DNA of 48,380 nt, taken from NCBI GenBank assembly GCA_003550305.1, contig QKYT01000048.1, positions 101,212 through 149,591 on the forward strand. Direction: 5' to 3'. The notes under the pieces were generated by a model. It saw only the letters and a program-made list of their open reading frames with translations, was not told the origin of the DNA and made no database searches. Numbering within the stretch: position 1 is the first letter of the stretch; each line of letters begins with the position of its first letter. Positions 34,373 through 45,031 of the stretch are shown piece by piece. Source of the stretch: Glomus cerebriforme. Taxonomy: Eukaryota > Glomeromycota > Glomeromycetes > Glomerales > Glomeraceae. A program made the position numbers and the translations under genes.

Positions 34373-34921
34373 TTTTTGTCGACTTTGAAGAAAAGTTTAA
34401 AAATAAAATCAAATCAAAAAATCAAATCAAAAAAAATCAAAAAAAAAAAAAAAGGTTACAGCCAATTAAATTCAACCTTTAGTGATACGAAATTTTAAGA
34501 TAAATTTAAAATTTTTTAATCAAATATAGTTTCTTCCTCCTTTGATCCATCCGCTGAGACTTCGCTTGTCTTGGTATGATTTTTGAAGCTTTTTTTTCTC
34601 ATTTTGATTATAAATTTCATGCTGTATTAAATGACCTAGTTTGTTTTTTTCAATGATATTAATGAAAATTCATGCAATCGAAAGGGTAATAGAGGACAAT
34701 TGATATTTAGACACATTTATTCTTTAAAGCGCTTTTTTTTTCAATGAATAATATATATATATTAAATTTAGAATTTAATAAGTTTAGAAAATTTTATAAT
34801 TTAGATAATAATAATTAAAACTATTTAAAATAAGATATGGTTTCATTGATAATATATTTGTAAAAAAAAAAGTTTGCATTTTATTAATTGGCTTTGATCC
34901 TTTTTTTTTTGTAGTGGCAAA
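34373..34921. promoter_or_regulatory. Divergent promoter region eIF3e / eL6, including a probable eL6 leader intron
   Basis: A pyrimidine-rich stretch TTTCTTCCTCCTTTGATCC near 34530 followed by TGTCTTG and GTATGA at 34574 looks like the 5' leader exon of a ribosomal protein gene and its donor. The acceptor TTTTTGTAG ends at 34914, leaving TGGCAAA before the ATG. The inferred leader intron (34574-34914) is 341 nt, long for this window. Leader introns are common in fungal ribosomal protein genes. Confidence 0.55.
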
Positions 34922-35816
34922 ATGGCACCACACGCACCACGCAATAGATTTCTTGTTCCTGGAATTCCACGCTACTCTCGTAGCAGGGTTTATGCTAAAA
35001 AGGCCTTATATAAACGCAAGAAGATTACTATTCCCAAGTCCGAAACTAAAATTGAAACCACCAAAACCAAACAAATCAAAGGAAATAATAATGGTGGAGA
35101 ACGTGTTATCCCAATAGAAAAAGCTCCACGATTCTATCCGGCAGAAGATGTTCCTCACCCAAAAAAATCGCGTAAAGTTAACAAGCCAACAAAACTTCGT
35201 GCCTCTATTACTCCTGGCACAATTCTTATTTTATTGACTGGTCGATTTCGTGGAAAACGCGTTGTTTTTTTAAATCAGCTCAAAAGCGGTTTACTATTGG
35301 TAACTGGTCCATTTAAGGTTAATGGCGTTCCATTGAAACGCGTCAATCAAGCTTATGTCATCGCTACCTCAACTAAAGTCGATATTTCTTCTTGTTCCGT
35401 AAGGATAATTAATAAATTTAATAAAAATTTAAATTAAAGGATTGTCTATTTTACACTTAATTTGCTGATTTACGTTCTATTTTAATTTTAAGGTTGACAA
35501 GTTTGACGATTCATATTTCAAGAGAGAAAAGGAACCCAAGAAGAAAAGTGAAGAAGAAGAATTCTTTGGTGAAGATCAAAATGTAAGAATAATTTAACAT
35601 TTCTTATTATTTAAGAAATTGCACAGATATTTATAACAAAGAAAATTTCTCTATATTTAGCAAAAGAAGGTAGTTTCGGAAGCAAGAGCTAATGATCAAA
35701 AAGAAATTGATAAGCAACTTCTTGATAGCTTGAAAAAGGAGCCACATTTTTATGATTATTTACGCGCCAGATTTTCACTTACAAAAGGTCAATTCCCTCA
35801 TCATTTGGCCTTTTAA
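34922..35816 (+). CDS. RPL6: 60S ribosomal protein eL6
   Basis: Three exons: 34922-35398, 35493-35582, 35661-35816; 240 residues. It starts [20 protein letters not shown] with a basic N-terminal arm. The eL6 core follows: [60 protein letters not shown]. The acidic/basic stretch [17 protein letters not shown] and the conserved C-terminus [20 protein letters not shown] close the protein. It is a structural component of the large ribosomal subunit. The codons include more GC-ending forms (ACC, TCC, AAG) than neighbouring genes, as expected for high expression. Confidence 0.97.
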
Positions 35817-36071
35817 TTCTATAAGATTATCGTGTATAGTTAATTCAAAAGAGATATATTGTGCTGAGTGTTATAGCCATTTATAACCATTTATTTCAAC
35901 CCAAAAAAAAAGCCAACTTTTATTGCTAGAATGCATTAAAAAATTCACTATATTTTATTTGTTAATTTTTATTGACTTATGGAATAATATTAAATTTTTT
36001 ATATTAATTTCTAAATACTAAAACCATTATGAATTAAGAAATTTTCAATACAATCTAATATACACAAGTGA

Positions 36072-37231
36072 TTATATCTGTCTAACTGCTTTCCAATATG
36101 GTTCCTGTCCAAATTTCGTATAAATTAAACCAAACATAGTACCAGCCAAATGTGCCTATTATAAATTAAAATGTGTAAATAATGATCAAAATATTTGCAT
36201 GAACTTCATGTTTTAATACTTACAAAATGGTCAAATATTGTCATCTTAGATATTATTCCAAACAAATCAAATGCAATTAGAGCAGGAAGTGCATAACTGA
36301 TCTTAATAGGGAAAAACGGCATAAAGATCAAATATACAGATGCATCAGGGTATGTAATTGCGCATGTAGCCATACACGCGAAAATAGCTCCAGAAGCTCC
36401 TAAAGATGGCATTATGGCACCGTAACGTTTGAAACTTAAAGAAGCAATATGACTAATACATGATGCAAACATTCCGGAGGAAAGATAAAACGCAAGAAAT
36501 TGTTCTCTTCCAAAAGCGCGATAAACTAAATCTCCAAAGGAATACAAAGCCAGCATATTAAAACTATAATGCCAGAAAGCCTCGTGGCTGAACACTGAAG
36601 TTAGCAATGTAAATGACCGCCCAGAAAGTGGATTATGAACAAAATATTTATTCATAACTACTCGTAAAGGTAGAATTTGCCACATTCCAAAGATAATTGT
36701 ATTAATTCCTATTAAAACTGCTATAGTTTTTGTGCTATCATTCAATGAATTCCATCGTTTGGTCATAAATGTCCAATCTCCGTGCAAACTTTTATATGAT
36801 TGGGAATCCTCAATCTTTTGAATTAATCGATGAAATATTCCTTTAATCCAGGGTTCTCTATAAGTCACAATGTCTCCGGCATTTTGATCATTATTATTAT
36901 AAAAATGATACATATTTTTACGCCGAGCTTTTATCTTTTCTGCAGAAATATTGGCTGCTATAACAAATGACGAACCTGAAACAAATAATGTAAATAAAAC
37001 AGATTTCAAAATTGAGGGAGTTCCACGTTTTGGATATGTAGTATGTAAAGAATCTTTATATGACACAAGTTTGTTATTATATTTATTATATTGTCGAGCA
37101 TAATTCCTTATAGAAGAAAACGCTGAACGATGAAATTTTTGCTGAGTGTTAAAGGAAGAGCTTGAAAAGCCACGACAACTTAATGACAAATGTAAAGAAG
37201 AAATAATTTTTCTCGTTCGAAACAACTTCAT
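36072..37231 (-). CDS. Mitochondrial rhomboid intramembrane serine protease (PARL/Pcp1 type)
   Basis: Two exons on the minus strand: 37231-36224 and 36155-36072, giving 363 residues. The chosen start MKLFRTRKIISSLHLSLSCR is a classic basic mitochondrial presequence; an in-frame ATG at 37285 would add 18 hydrophobic residues and is less likely. One early hydrophobic segment (SVLFTLFVSGSSFVIAANIS) precedes the six-helix rhomboid core, the 1+6 topology of mitochondrial rhomboids. Catalytic motifs: HYSFNMLALYSFG, GASGAIFA with the Ser nucleophile, and the His in FAHLAGTMFGLIY supplied by exon two. Homologues process inner-membrane proteins such as dynamin-like Mgm1 and cytochrome c peroxidase. 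Its 5' end is 180 bp from the carrier gene's 3' end. Confidence 0.93.
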
Positions 37232-37412
37232 AGCTTGTATTCTTGTAACGAAGAATAAAAAAAAAATAGGATAATCTTTAATCATAGTGTAACGCAAAAA
37301 TTACATCAAAAATATAATTAAACCACGTGAAATTTAAATTTCTTCTCATGTAACACGATTTCACGTCATCATTAATATATATAAGTCTTATAAGTCTTAA
37401 TCTATTGTTATG

Positions 37413-38757
37413 TTATATATTGTCATCATATAATTCTCGATCAAATTTCCTTTTCATAAGTTCAAAAACCAAAAAACCGACACTAGTAGCTGGAACAGCT
37501 CTTATAACTGTAGCACCAAAATCACCATACAAAAATCTAATCAGCCCTGTTCTCCTAATACTTGATTTACATTGTTCCCATGTATCTTTATATAAACGTG
37601 GCTTCTGTTCACGTTGATACTCAGATTGGGCTTCTTCTACGAGAAATATATTTCTAATTTTATCTAACGGATAATCAACGAAATGATATGATAATGCGGC
37701 CATCCCACCAGCCGCTAATACAAAAGCCGGTTCAACCAACTGCAATCTCTTGGAATGTGAATTTTCGCGATAATCCCTCATTTCCTTAATAAATGCATTA
37801 TAACATTGCTGTTTAACAAATTCAAAAACTCCAAAAAACAATCCACAAGATAATGAATCCTACACGACCAAAAAGCAGTAACAAAGCATAAATAAATAAA
37901 TAAATAAAGTGGCATATAAAGATGATTACACAAACCTTTAACAACGTTAAGCCAATTCCACGATAAATACTTGTAATTCCCAATTCTTTCCAGGTAGTTT
38001 TGGCAAAATCAAACATACTTTTGTGTTTTCCCTCCAATAAATCATTTACTTCAAATCGAACTTTTAAAGAGTCTAATGGTGCAGCAACTAAAGATTGTGC
38101 GGCTCCTGCGATAGCTCCAGAAGTAAACACAACCGAAAATGCTGGTGGCGGAAGTGAATTATTATGATAATTCGTTTCAAAAAATGATGAGGTTCCGCTG
38201 AATTGCGACAGAACTGTAATGTATGTTGTAAATAATACTGCGCCTATCATTGAATTTGCAACCAGAGGAGGTAAGATATGACGTGGTATAAATATAAACT
38301 AGAAAATACAAATAATTAGCATCGGATTGTTTTTATTAATTATCCTAAATATGAAAAAAAATATTTCAGAAAATTATTTGCTGAATCTAATTGACTAAGA
38401 ATGATTCGTATCCTTACGCCATGTTGTTTAACTGCATGAGTTAACATGCCGAGACTTGTTGAATGAAACGAAAATTTCTTGTTATCTGGCATAACTGCCC
38501 GGGCCACTATTAAATAATCAACTCTAAGTGGTCTAAATAACTAAGAAACAATTTAAAATAATAAAATAAAAATCATATTATTGAGAGAAACGTATTAATT
38601 TAAGTTGGGTAATGTTTACTTTTATTGGAGTCCTATAAAATAGTGCAAGACCTTGTAATATAAGTGACCTTGCAAATGCTGTTGGTGCTGCGACAGAAGC
38701 AGCATTTTTTGCATTTTTCTTTTTCTCAGAAAAGTCTTGTGCCGTTATATCTGCCAT
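37413..38757 (-). CDS. Mitochondrial carrier family (SLC25-like) protein, divergent
   Basis: Four exons on the minus strand: 38757-38620, 38540-38418, 38298-37936, 37859-37413; 356 residues. Two mitochondrial carrier signatures are clear: PLDSLKVRF in the second third (followed by SMFDFAKTTWKELGITSIYR) and PLDKIRNIF in the last third (followed by GLIRFLYGDFGATVIRAVP). The first third has the expected length and hydrophobic segments, but its signature position reads TPIKLFRPLRVDYL without the acidic residue. Such carriers exchange metabolites across the inner mitochondrial membrane; the substrate cannot be told from sequence alone. A soluble Lys/Ala-rich N-terminus precedes the first helix. 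Confidence 0.88.
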
Positions 38758-39221
38758 TTAAAAATTCAAACTCAAGCAGTTGCAAATAGAAAGGTTCTTA
38801 CTGAAGCTGAGGTTCTTGAATTAACTAATAGAAAGGCATTAGTTTTATTTTAAAAATTGCAAAAAAATTCTTGATAATCAGTTAAAGTTTTATGTTCACG
38901 TGTTATATTGAATTATCGGCCAATCAAAATTTTGCAACATTACATAATAAAGTAATTGACTTTTCGACAAGTTAATTTTACTCAATGAAATCGTTACTTT
39001 GGGTGAAATTTTCATAAAATGCCATTTATTAATACTTTGAATTGATGCTATACTGTATATAATAAAATGATTCAAAACATGTTATATATATAAATTCAGC
39101 TTTAGATATTATGTGTAAAAATACTATTAGTTGTTATTAAATACAAAGAAAAAATTCACGTATTCCATTCTATTTTCCTTATAAATAAAGAATGTAGAGA
39201 CGATAAGAATTTAAAATCCTT
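38758..39221. other. Intergenic region upstream of the carrier gene
   Basis: Contains the carrier promoter and the Vps55 3' flank. CACGTG lies at 38897 (GTTCACGTGTTAT). No ORF is seen. Confidence 0.5.
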
Positions 39222-40162
39222 TTAGAAATCATCCCCTTCATTAGCAAAGAAGTGAGTGTAACTAATAACTACAATATATTTTTTTTAAAAAAAAACATCA
39301 TATATATTTAATATATTATTAATCAAAAATAATGCTTTCATATTTTCTAATATAGAACTTACTTGTCGAATAAACCAAAGCACCACCTCCAATGCTCATA
39401 ATCATTGCCGGAATTGTTATTGCATTAGAATGTGCAAGAACAATTGGTAAGCCTATATATAAAAGACAATTTTTTTAACTGCTAATCCAATAAATTTATT
39501 TCATGATTATTTAATTATTACTTACAAACCCCAGTAACGATTAAAATTGCTGTCAAGAATTGTCCAAAATCTTTATATCCATTACTATTTTACAAATATA
39601 TATTGAAATAAATATTATATATAATACAAATAATACAATACTTTAATATTTACCCAGTATTCTCTGAATATATTGATTCATTAGGACCACATTTTGAAAA
39701 TATAAAATTTGGCAAAGGTGCTAATACATATGTTGCAACTATCACGAAAAAAAATATAAATCGATTTAATATTGGAATTCACATAACAAACATAACAACA
39801 AATTTTACTCACCAACAAACAATGGCCACCAGTTTCTAAATGAAAAATGAAAATTGTGAAACAATTTAACATTCTTAAATGTAAAAAAAAAAAAAAAAAA
39901 ATTATTTAAAGTTGACTTACTGATATAATGCTCCAGACAAAATGACGAGTAAGAACCCGCAAGCTAGAACAAAAGCTAAAGCTATAATGCTATATAAGAA
40001 TAATATATTCAAAAATAAGTTTAATTGCATTTTAAAATCAGTTCCTGACAATACGTACGCTAAGTATATATTCGAAAAGAAAATAATATTAGCTTTATCA
40101 TTAGAGAAGAAAAGAGAATAAAGATAAACAACACAAAGAAACTTACTTTTTAAGCCCGCCAT
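39222..40162 (-). CDS. VPS55: Vps55 / leptin receptor overlapping transcript-like endosomal membrane protein
   Basis: Seven small exons on the minus strand: 40162-40147 (16 nt coding), 39981-39921, 39835-39813 (23 nt), 39738-39654, 39584-39526, 39452-39363, 39268-39222; 126 residues against about 130 in relatives. The product starts MAGLKTLAFVLACGFLLVIL and has four hydrophobic segments with the family signatures YQNWWPLFVVATYVLAPLPN, SENTGNGYKDFGQFLTAILI, and VCLPIVLAHSNAITIPAMIM. Vps55 works with Vps68 in late endosome to vacuole transport. The first intron uses the consensus GTAAGT donor with the acceptor ATTATAG; a donor eight bases... further down (GTTTCT) with an upstream acceptor would give MAGLKSNIIALAF instead. 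Confidence 0.9.
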
Positions 40163-40357
40163 TTATTTAAATTTGCCGCAAATAATTTAATCGTTTGGTA
40201 GCTTATATTTTCGACTTAATAGAATATTTAGATTAACAAAAGATCGTCGCCTCGTGAGTTCGCGATTTCTATTTTTGGAAAACCTGAGGCATATAAATAT
40301 TCTAAATTTTTCGATTTTCGGATAATCTGAATTTTTTTTTTGATAAGGTTTTATAAT
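40163..40357. promoter_or_regulatory. Putative bidirectional promoter, Vps55 / Yar1-like
   Basis: The 195 bp between two divergent start codons. AAAGATCGTCGCCTCGTGAG near 40240 is locally GC-rich, and GATTTTCGGATAATCTGAA lies near the plus start. Function is inferred from position only. Confidence 0.45.
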
Positions 40358-40998
40358 ATGCTGGTAGTCGATACGACTGCTCAAACGACGTATTCTGCAT
40401 TATCAGAAGAGGTCATCGAAGAAATTATAGCATGTGCACGTTATGGTGAATTAGAGGAATTGAGGACTATGATGAACTCATATCCTGTTTCACACCTTGA
40501 ATTAAAGGACGACCTTGGAAATACTGCTTTGCATATGGCAAGTGCTAATGGACATTTAGGTCAGTATAATTATTTAACGTTTTATCGAATTCATGGCATC
40601 TTTAATTAATTCAAATGTGTTTAAATAGAGATCGTAGAATTCATAATACAAGCATTGGGATCATTGTTAGAAAGAGTTGTAAACACACAAAATGATTCAG
40701 GAAATACGCCGTTGCATTGGAGCGCTTTAAATGGTCATGAGAAAGTAGTCGAATTATTAATAAAAAATGGAGCAAATGCAAAGGTATCATGAATAATTTT
40801 TTAAATTCCGTTTTAAATTAACATTTATACTAAATTATACGATGATTTTTAAAGATCGAAAATAAAGCAGGAAGAACTCCAATGTATGAAGCTCAACAGA
40901 ATAATCATGAAAAAGTGGTGGAATTTTTGTTGGCAAATGTAGATCCTGCTAAAGGGGAGGAATCCGATTCAACAGAAAATGACGATCAGGCTAAATAA
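40358..40998 (+). CDS. Ankyrin repeat protein, Yar1-like (candidate Rps3 chaperone)
   Basis: Three exons: 40358-40559, 40629-40783, 40855-40998; 166 residues. After EEVIEEIIACARYGELEELR come three ankyrin repeats: LGNTALHMASANGHLEIVEF, SGNTPLHWSALNGHEKVVEL, and GRTPMYEAQQNNHEKVVEFL. The C-terminus is acidic (GEESDSTENDDQ). Short length, an N-terminal helical cap, degenerate last repeat and acidic tail match yeast Yar1, which escorts ribosomal protein uS3 to the nucleus. Ankyrin proteins are numerous, so the orthology is likely rather than proven. The neighbouring BRX1 gene, also for ribosome assembly, is convergent. Confidence 0.85.
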
Positions 40999-41438
40999 TG
41001 CGTTAATCTAAATAAATTATATAACAATTTTTATTTATTACGCTGCCAATACTGTACTAAATCACTGAACCGCTGGATGTAGGTACAGTAATAAGCGCTG
41101 TCTGGAAAGCAACTCTGGTGCCTTCAATGTAAAGCTCCACTATATTAGTCTTTTGAATGAAACTTAAACTCCTTCGAATAAAACTAGTAATACTCCTTAG
41201 TGAACTCTTTTTAATAATCATAATGTTGTCCATTCAAACGAAATACTTTTAATTTTGAATAATAATAATGTATCATTTCAAGTCGCTCTTTTTGTTTAAA
41301 ATTTAATTATAATCTTATTAGTCTAGTCTTATCATAATCAGTAAAACCTGACTTTGTTTATCATTCTAATGATTAGCAAAAAAAATAATAACGAATGATA
41401 AAAAGAAAAAACGAACTAAGTAATAAATGGCGAAGACT
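40999..41438. other. Intergenic region with a hairpin, between convergent Yar1-like and BRX1 genes
   Basis: Mostly 3' flanks. At 41050-41090 a perfect 8-bp inverted repeat TACTGTAC / GTACAGTA encloses a 25-base loop in a locally GC-richer patch. No ORF is present. Confidence 0.5.
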
Positions 41439-42749
41439 TTAATCTTCATTACTTTCGTTCGTTGAATCCTCTGACATATCAATATTTGCAATCTTCAATT
41501 GTCTTTCGCTCTGTGCTATCTTTCTCTTTTTATATCGAGCAGCTTTCTGTATACTAATGCTGTGTCGAATCTTAATAAATAAAGTAATGGCAATATTTAT
41601 TAAGAAAGAATAATAGACAAAAATCGTTCCAAACACAAAATCTTGTCATCTCATGTACCTGATTTGGAGTTATAAATTCGGGATTTGCATAAACAGTCGC
41701 TCCACAAAAACTGCCTTCGAATATACGAATGATATTAAGAACAAATCTCGGCCCAATCTCTACAAGAGAAACGTCCTTGTCATTGATCTTTTTATTGGGA
41801 TCTGTCGAGTCTTTCTCAACAATCTGATCAATAGAAGGATAATTATTTATATATTGGATTTGAATTTTAATTAAAAAAAAAAAGATTCCTCTAAGAACCT
41901 GAAAATTTCGGAACCATATCCGATTATCCGCTATGGTAAATGATATGACATGGTCAATGAATGGTTTTGATCGACGAGCCCCCTTTGGAACTCCAAAAAT
42001 CTGATAAATGATTGATGTCAATATTTCAAACTCAATGATATAAAATATATAAAATAATACATGCATGAGTGAAGACTTCTTTAATCAAGATTAAATGAGG
42101 TTCTGATTCGAAATTTTTATCAAAAGAAAGAATAGGACGTGATCCCTTAAGGCAATTCCCTGTCATTTTGAGTTCATCCATTGTGTGAACTTGGGAGTTA
42201 AAAAAAAAGTTAATTTATGAAATTATTTAACCATTTCGATCTTACAAAGACAAATATCAACAACTCACTATTTTGAACATGGAATTTAATGCTTGGGCCA
42301 TTTGGAGTCTTGCTTGTCCACATATAAAGATCCTGACGCTTACGAACCTCAAAAAATACACAATTATTACAATTATTTAACTCAGCAAGTTCATTAAGAA
42401 CTCCAAGCTTGAATTTTGTATCAAGCTTTGAATCTGTCCAAAAAGATAATCAAGAATTAATTGCGAAAAATTAGATTAAAATTTAAAAATTTAACATTGA
42501 CATCAAACCTTTTTTAAAATGAGGGAAAAGTGCCTCTAAGTCATTCAGAAGGTGCCTTTGGCTAATTGATACAAATTGAATTAGTTGAAAAATTTATAGA
42601 TCACGATCATTTTTTAAAGCATACCGGTAATTAATTCCCCTTGAAGACAACGCTAGTACTCTTTGCTTATTTTTAACTGATTTTTTATCAGCGGAAGCCT
42701 CATCCTTGTTATCAGCAGCTGCTTTTGCTATTTTAAATATCGTAGCCAT
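41439..42749 (-). CDS. BRX1: Ribosome biogenesis protein BRX1 (Brix domain)
   Basis: Seven exons on the minus strand: 42749-42625, 42561-42509, 42433-42269, 42189-42065, 42000-41899, 41823-41659, 41570-41439; 288 residues. The Brix domain begins KQRVLALSSRGINYRQRHLL, continues NDLEALFPHFKKDSKLDTKF, then NNCVFFEVRKRQDLYMWTSK, FIDHVISFTIADNRIWFRNF, VSLVEIGPRFVLNIIRIFEG and ends with a basic tail RKIAQSERQLK. Brx1 binds pre-60S particles with Ebp2 in the nucleolus. The fourth intron (42001-42064) begins GC: only CAT/GCATGT to TATCAG/ATT restores LIKEVFTHIFGVPKG in phase. Its start codon is 273 bp from the FAR1-like gene. Confidence 0.95.
42001..42064 (-). other. GC-AG intron in BRX1
   Basis: A 64-nt intron read on the minus strand from GCATGTATTA at 42064 to TTTATCAG at 42001. 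The only nearby GT (four bases downstream) shifts the frame. The donor hexamer GCATGT is the same as in the RPN7 GC-AG intron. Confidence 0.8.
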
Positions 42750-43022
42750 TAAGGAAAAAAAGTTGAGATTGATGCATCAAATTAAATCAGATGACCTTAA
42801 TTATCACAAGTACGTTACGTATCACAGAGATTTAGGAAATCATGTGATATTAAATACGGCATCTCGGACTTATGATTCCGAAATCTCTCAATTCGTCATC
42901 CCCTATATAAATAGCAAATAATACCCAATCATATTTGTTCAACATCTAGCTGCATTGTTTAATAACTTACCATTGAAAGTTATTTTAAAAAGTTATCTAA
43001 TTTCTCTCTTGAAATACTAAAT
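42750..43022. promoter_or_regulatory. Divergent promoter region BRX1 / FAR1-like, with TATA box
   Basis: CCCCTATATAAATAGC around 42904 is a good TATA box about 110 bases before the FAR1-like start codon, with ACCCAATCA just downstream. The palindrome TACGTTACGTA lies near 42810. Confidence 0.5.
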
Positions 43023-43997
43023 ATGAATTACGAAGAAAGTCGAGACCAAGATGTAAATATGTTGTCTCTTTCGCGGCCAACTGACAAAGATTTTAGCTCA
43101 GCAACAATTGCGATTGTTGCTCAGCCAGACGGATCTAGCCACCAGGAAGTTCCAGTGTCTCCGGTACCTTCTCACGATTCCAGCTTTACTGTAAGTCCTA
43201 GCGCATTTAGAGACAATTCCTTTGTTTCAACTGACGTTGGAGCCACTAGTTCAGGTATAATTTTGACTGTTGGTACAACCTTTGAAAATTGGGAACATGT
43301 TGACGAATATCTTGAAGTATATGGACGTGAGCAAGGTTTTGTTGTTAGAAAAAAACGTGTTGAGAGAGACGAAATGGGAATGGTTAGGAAAAGGACGTAT
43401 GATTGTGAACATGGAGGTCGATACACGCCAAAGAAAAAGGCAGCCTTATCTGAACAACGTAACAGGACGTCAAAGCGTATTGAATGTGGGTGGCATATCA
43501 ACCTTTCTTTCCCCAAGACTAGCACACATATAACTGTTACCACTTTTGTAAATGAACATAATCATGTACTCAATCAACAAACGCGAGAAACTCGTCCATC
43601 AACACATGCATCGACAACTCACACAGTTTCACCAAGGTATCGAAGTGTACTGGAGGCAGCAGCACCTAAGAATCGTAATTTGCCAAAAGCTGTACTTGAA
43701 GACATCGAATTTTATACTCTCCATGGAAATCTTGGTGTCACGACCCAGCGACAATTATTGAAGGCGAAATATCCAAATCACCAACTTCCTGCACGTGATA
43801 TTGCTACTGCAGTTCAAAAGTTTAAAGGTGACACAGATATAAAGCAATTAGATAATGACGCAGCAAAACTTTGGATTTGGGAATTAGCCAGGAAAGCAAC
43901 ACAAATTGCAGTTGATCAACAAGATAATGCCTTGGAAGAGCTCTTAAAAAGTTATATAAAAGAGAAGGAGAGAACGAATTCTCAGAATGCGCAATGA
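43023..43997 (+). CDS. FAR1-type (WRKY-GCM1 fold) DNA-binding domain protein, MULE transposase-derived
   Basis: A single-exon frame of 324 residues. A Ser/Pro/Asp-rich region (1-80) precedes a FAR1 domain (about 85-182) with FENWEHVDEYLEVYGREQGF, RKKRVERDE, RTYDCEHGG, RIECGWHINLSF and NEHNHVLN. The zinc ligands (two Cys, then HxH) are all present. Residues 220-275 (NLPKAVLEDIEFYTLHGNLG, TQRQLLKAKYPNHQLPARDI) match the linker that in MULE elements leads into the DDE transposase, but here the frame ends with a short charged helix. The catalytic domain is missing. This resembles FAR1/FHY3-like transcription regulators domesticated from MULE transposases, although a truncated element ORF is also possible. 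The conserved open frame, own TATA box and position beside BRX1 favour a host gene. Confidence 0.85.
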   Translation: MNYEESRDQDVNMLSLSRPTDKDFSSATIAIVAQPDGSSHQEVPVSPVPSHDSSFTVSPSAFRDNSFVSTDVGATSSGIILTVGTTFENWEHVDEYLEVYGREQGFVVRKKRVERDEMGMVRKRTYDCEHGGRYTPKKKAALSEQRNRTSKRIECGWHINLSFPKTSTHITVTTFVNEHNHVLNQQTRETRPSTHASTTHTVSPRYRSVLEAAAPKNRNLPKAVLEDIEFYTLHGNLGVTTQRQLLKAKYPNHQLPARDIATAVQKFKGDTDIKQLDNDAAKLWIWELARKATQIAVDQQDNALEELLKSYIKEKERTNSQNAQ

Positions 43998-45031
43998 TGA
44001 GCTTGGCTTTATAAAATTTTCAAGTTATTTTACGAAAACTTGGAGGTAAAGGGTTATTTAATGAAAGTTGACAGAGGTTTTTTTTTATTGTGAATTTTTT
44101 TGTTTTTTTTTGCAATATGATTTTCAAGCTGATTTATCGTCAATAGCATCACAAAGATGGCAGCAAGTTTGAGAGATTAGTGAAGGATTGATTGCATTAT
44201 AAGTTTAATAAGTAGGACACTATGCATGATTCAAAAAAAAAAAAGATTCTATTTATGTTATTCTTTTGCTTTCTTTCTTGAATTATGTTACCATCCAAAA
44301 TAAATATTTTTTCTTTATGAACAATTCATCATTTTTATCTGACTTGTGTATAGTTATTATTCCTAGTTTTTCATTTACTATGAAATGAGTTTTATAATTA
44401 GTATTTATAGAAGTTTATTTGATTTATTTTTACATCTAACGAAGTGTTTTATACATTAATTTCAGATTAATATTTCGGATTTTTCTATGCTATAATCTTT
44501 GGTTAATATAGTCAAATTTGTAAAGGTGATTTTATAATTATATAAGATTTTGACATCTAATTCTTATTTTATTTTATGCTAATTATAATTTGCTTTTTGA
44601 AATATATCTTTGTAATTTTAATATGAAATTATACCAAAGTTGTAAAAAATTTATTCAAACAGAAAAAATAAATAAAAATCACAAACGGCGCAATCTACGA
44701 TATCTTTATTTAAAGTAAAAAGTATAAAATACTATCAAGTCTAGGACGGAATTTACATGATTTTCACGTGTCAGTCATGGCATAATATGAAAGTAGCGTT
44801 GCGAATCCAAAGACTTTGAAACATTGTGTCGTGTTGTGACTTAACGTTAATTTGTGAAACAGATCATTTATGCAAGCAGATCAAAAGTTTGATCCACCGT
44901 AATTAACGATCAATCATTGGTTAAAAAAAGATGGGCGATTCTAGAAAAAGAATATGGATAACGGAGTTTTCAAGGTTTTGGTGACCTTACCCTGACAATA
45001 CTTGTCCAGTCCAGAAATTTAAAAGTTCAAA
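43998..45031. other. Intergenic region with NMT promoter
   Basis: Holds the 3' flank of the FAR1-like gene and the upstream region of NMT. CACGTG at 44765 (TTTTCACGTGTCAG) is about 270 bases before the NMT start. No ORF or terminal repeats of a MULE-type element were seen. Confidence 0.5.

Noticed and set aside
37232..37285. Upstream ATG extending the rhomboid protease by 18 residues
   Set aside because: The extension is hydrophobic and lacks basic residues at its start, whereas the downstream Met begins a typical mitochondrial presequence. It is not excluded.
39917..40162. Unspliced 81-codon frame at the start of Vps55
   Set aside because: The intron happens to be free of stops in that frame, but a consensus GTAAGT donor follows MAGLK and the extra residues are absent from the family.
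43270..43761. Overlapping open frames within the FAR1-like gene on both strands
   Set aside because: Shadows of the coding frame; none has a domain, and the main frame carries all conserved FAR1 residues.
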